64,000 nt of DNA, taken from positions 94,189 to 158,188 of the forward strand of contig JAZRUW010000004.1 of NCBI GenBank assembly GCA_045652745.1, given 5' to 3'. Under the pieces are notes generated by a model. The model saw nothing but the letters and a program-made list of their open reading frames with translations. It did not search any database and was not told the DNA's origin. Shown here one piece after another: positions 61,871 through 64,000 of this stretch; position 1 is the stretch's first letter, and each line of letters starts with the position of its first letter. The stretch is from RGIG2041 sp045652745 (lineage in GTDB: Bacteria; Bacillota; Clostridia; UBA1381; UMGS1253). The position numbers were made by a program, and so were the translations under genes.

Positions 61871-62458
61871 CTACAAATCACCTTCTATGTATTTGCGTAA
61901 GATTTTTTCGTTGTCTTCGGCAATGAGGGAGGGAATTGCTTGTTTGGACACTTGACAAAACTCCTCTGTTAACGGAAGATAATTACCTCCAACCATTGAC
62001 CCCATCGGTTCAAAGCAATATACATCATCTATTCCTTGTAGACGTTTTTCCATCGTTGCGGAAATATCAAAATATAACGGTCCTATCCATTGCTTCTCTT
62101 TTTCGTCATATTTATAGATATACTGCGACTCCGTCGTCAAAAAAAACAAGTCATAGCTTTGATTGCCCCACATAATTTCTTTCATATCATACTTATTGTA
62201 ACTATGCTCGAAGGTTTCTATCTGTTGCTTTCCGATTGCAGGCCTTGCATCGTAAACGTTTATATCCCGTACGTACCATCGTGTGGTCGGCATCTTTAAA
62301 AATGCAAACTTCCCATCGTAACTTTCCAATGCTTTTTGCGGACAGATTATCCAGTGAACGTACATGTTTTTTGCAAGGTAGGGTCCTATAAGACACAAAA
62401 GTAAAATCAAACAAACAACCGAAACACCTGTTACAATTTTCTTTTTACGATTAAACAT
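61871..62458 (-). CDS. Membrane-anchored protein of unknown function next to a toxin-like gene
   Basis: 195 residues. Basic start (MFNRKKKIVT), one hydrophobic segment (about 10-29), then an extracytoplasmic domain rich in Tyr/Trp (MPTTRWYVRDINVYDARP, IMWGNQSYDLFFLTTESQYI). ATG start with GGAGGG 10 bases upstream. AT-richer than the S-layer genes next to it. Its topology matches that of the small protein at 397-828. Possible second immunity protein; not recognised. Confidence 0.6.
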   Translation of the reverse strand: MFNRKKKIVTGVSVVCLILLLCLIGPYLAKNMYVHWIICPQKALESYDGKFAFLKMPTTRWYVRDINVYDARPAIGKQQIETFEHSYNKYDMKEIMWGNQSYDLFFLTTESQYIYKYDEKEKQWIGPLYFDISATMEKRLQGIDDVYCFEPMGSMVGGNYLPLTEEFCQVSKQAIPSLIAEDNEKILRKYIEGDL

Positions 62459-62512
62459 AGGTTATCAACCCTCCGTGATTCGAATATATAAAAGTAGCTG
62501 TACCGGAAATTC

Positions 62513-62866
62513 TCAAGCTTCCGGGATTTTTCTGATTTTCAAATTAAATTTTTCTTCCCCTTCACTATTTGCAATTCCTTCAATATGAACGTGAAAATCC
62601 ATATCTGCCGTTTCGAATAACGCAACATTCACCAAAAACTTTCCCAATTCATAAAGCGCTTTATTGCTACCTTGGATTTCTATATTGTATTGATTGTCTG
62701 CCTCGAATTCATCAGTAGAATGATTGAAACGATAGTTTTCATAAACATCTATACACAACTCATTAATATTTTGAGGATGTGCAACCCCGCCCTTATAAAC
62801 ATTTTTCTTTGCATTTACAACCTCTTTTGTATAGTTAAGTTCCAAAGTAACTTTTTTAGTATCCAA
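62513..62866 (-). CDS. Small cytoplasmic protein, candidate immunity protein
   Basis: 117 residues from a TTG start with AAGGAGG 7 bases upstream. No signal peptide. It alternates strands and acidic turns (LELNYTKEVVNAKKNVYKGG, then FLVNVALFETADMDFHVHIE). It lies 17 bases downstream of the toxin-like gene on the same strand, the classic place for an immunity gene. Family uncertain. Confidence 0.65.
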   Translation of the reverse strand: MDTKKVTLELNYTKEVVNAKKNVYKGGVAHPQNINELCIDVYENYRFNHSTDEFEADNQYNIEIQGSNKALYELGKFLVNVALFETADMDFHVHIEGIANSEGEEKFNLKIRKIPEA

Positions 62867-62883
62867 AACAAATCCTCCTTTCT

Positions 62884-64000
62884 TTATGTCAATTTATTAA
62901 AAAGCTGAAAAGCTTTCTTTATCCAATCGACAACTTTGTCGCTTTTTCGAATTCCTTTTGATAATTCTTGAATATCATCCACGGAGTTTAAAAATATTTT
63001 TTCTCCATCGACATGTACATGGATATTTCCGTTGCTTTTTCCTGTGGGCATCTCAATATCAACCCTTACAGATTGGCCGTTTATTTTTGTACTACCTAAT
63101 GTTCTGCTATTACCGCCTGTAAATCCTTTTGCAATACCAGTCGCTATTATCAAAGACAGGTTGTCCGGATTTGTATACATTTTTTTAATTGCACCGGTAG
63201 ACAAATCAGCGGCATGAACAGTTGTGTGGCTAAAATCACCTAACAACAAATCAAAAGTCGCAAATTCAATTGTATCCTCAAAAAATGATTTAAAAGGGTT
63301 GCTGGCCCTATATCTAATTTCATTTGCCTGGTTGTGAGCATATGCTTGCACTGATTTTTTCTCATATTGATTAATTATACCTAAGTCATAAGCGGTCTCT
63401 GCATCCATCCATATCTGGCTATATATTGCAATTTCTTCTTGTGTGCGTTTCGAGTATTTTTTATCGTCTTGCTGTATCGCAATATTCGACGTTTTTCCAT
63501 TTGTCGAATCATTCGCTCCTTGCACATACCAAAAACCCTTATCACTATAATCCCTGTTTTTTATACCCGACGGGAATTGTTTGTTCTCCGGCTGTTTCGA
63601 TGCATCATACGTTTGTATCGGTTGCAGAGCGCTGATGCGCTCTCCCTGATTTTGCACAACTCCGCTGACAGACGCAGTCGGCTTTAGCAAACTTTCAAAC
63701 TGCGAGCCTTTGAAGGCGTTGTACAATTCATTTTGTTTGCGGATATTCTGTATATTTTGCGCGTTCGCATGGGCTACTCTTTTTTGATACTCCCGTTCGC
63801 CCTCTTCGTCGCCGAGCAAGCCTTGCATAAACGCACGATCGGATTCGCCGTAATGCTCCGTGCTTACCGGCGTTTTTACAGTGCTTCTAAACTCGTCCAT
63901 TAGATTTTTACGTTCCTGCTGCACGCCGAGTAATTCTTTACCGAATTCTCGCTCCTGTGCAGACGGAAAACCGTTGTTTTTCAGAAAAGTCTGCGTTTTA
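62884..64000 (-). CDS. C-terminal part of a toxin-like secreted protein (5' end outside window)
   Basis: The frame is open to the window end, giving 371 residues; the GTG at 63924 is internal. A Glu/Gln-rich helical region (EREFGKELLGVQQERKNLMD...YGESDRAFMQGLLGDEE) is followed by a low-complexity linker, a middle part, and a compact tail with KINGQSVRVDIEMPTGKSNG and NIHVHVDGEKIFLN. The VRVDIE...IHVHVDG...K pattern recalls a C-terminal domain seen in Rhs-type polymorphic toxins, by memory only. The small gene behind it would be its immunity partner. Domain not confirmed. Confidence 0.5.
   Translation of the reverse strand, partial: KTQTFLKNNGFPSAQEREFGKELLGVQQERKNLMDEFRSTVKTPVSTEHYGESDRAFMQGLLGDEEGEREYQKRVAHANAQNIQNIRKQNELYNAFKGSQFESLLKPTASVSGVVQNQGERISALQPIQTYDASKQPENKQFPSGIKNRDYSDKGFWYVQGANDSTNGKTSNIAIQQDDKKYSKRTQEEIAIYSQIWMDAETAYDLGIINQYEKKSVQAYAHNQANEIRYRASNPFKSFFEDTIEFATFDLLLGDFSHTTVHAADLSTGAIKKMYTNPDNLSLIIATGIAKGFTGGNSRTLGSTKINGQSVRVDIEMPTGKSNGNIHVHVDGEKIFLNSVDDIQELSKGIRKSDKVVDWIKKAFQLFNKLT

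Overview
This window looks like chromosomal DNA from an anaerobic, low-to-mid GC member of the Clostridia (Oscillospiraceae-like). The evidence is pyruvate formate-lyase and its activase, maturases for an [FeFe]-hydrogenase, a SpoIID sporulation protein, several S-layer-homology (SLH) proteins, diaminopimelate dehydrogenase, the short HisG plus HisZ pair, and strong AGGAGG ribosome sites with TTGACA/TATAAT promoters. The exact genus cannot be read from the sequence. Most of the window is ordinary core genome. The two ends (1-828 and 61871-64000) are AT-richer and look accessory, each holding the C-terminal end of a large, probably secreted toxin-like protein followed by small companion genes.

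Layout. 1-1211: toxin tail, small membrane protein and degraded repeats. 1212-8988: a complete tightly packed histidine operon on the minus strand (yerC/hisR-hisZ-hisG-hisD-hisC-hisB-hisH-hisA-hisF-hisIE) with a palindromic operator inside its promoter. 9260-11673: yajC with a small membrane protein, and a divergent secreted protein. 11688-12011: a MITE-like inverted-repeat element. 12018-19474: rpoC and rpoB, preceded by a GC-rich structured leader and not by ribosomal protein genes. 19898-23829: a HAD phosphatase, then the hydrogenase maturation operon (small regulator-hydG-hydF) behind an attenuator-like leader. 23854-28806: SLOG protein, SLH protein, three small unknown genes with spoIID, and a small unknown gene. 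28926-36625: DUF1846 protein, a radical SAM/DUF711/ACT operon, VanW protein, 3D-domain protein and an SSB-like protein. 36852-46970: pflB-pflA, greA, a yifB-proC pair, rpsU-yqeY, and a glycosyltransferase with ispD-ispF. 47271-47873: five tRNA genes (Val-Asp-Phe-Gly-Cys) between a perfect consensus promoter and a perfect palindromic terminator. 47902-56524: hslO, galU, M18 aminopeptidase, ddh, rqcH, ptsH and ptsI. 56889-61581: two SLH-type cell-surface genes. 61871-64000: the second toxin-like locus.

How the genes work together. The his genes form one self-regulated pathway. pflB/pflA and the hydrogenase maturases point to mixed-acid, hydrogen-evolving fermentation. ptsH/ptsI feed sugar uptake, but this HPr has Gly at position 46 where Gram-positive HPr normally carries the regulatory Ser. 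The SLH, VanW, 3D, Ddh and GalU proteins belong to the cell envelope.

The intergenic DNA is unusually informative. There are modular GC-rich palindromes sharing a linker close to CTACGGTGTTGG, a MITE-like element, two candidate regulatory leaders (hydrogenase operon and rpoB), and a terminator hairpin that contains the next gene's ribosome site. All domain calls were made by eye; no database search was run.
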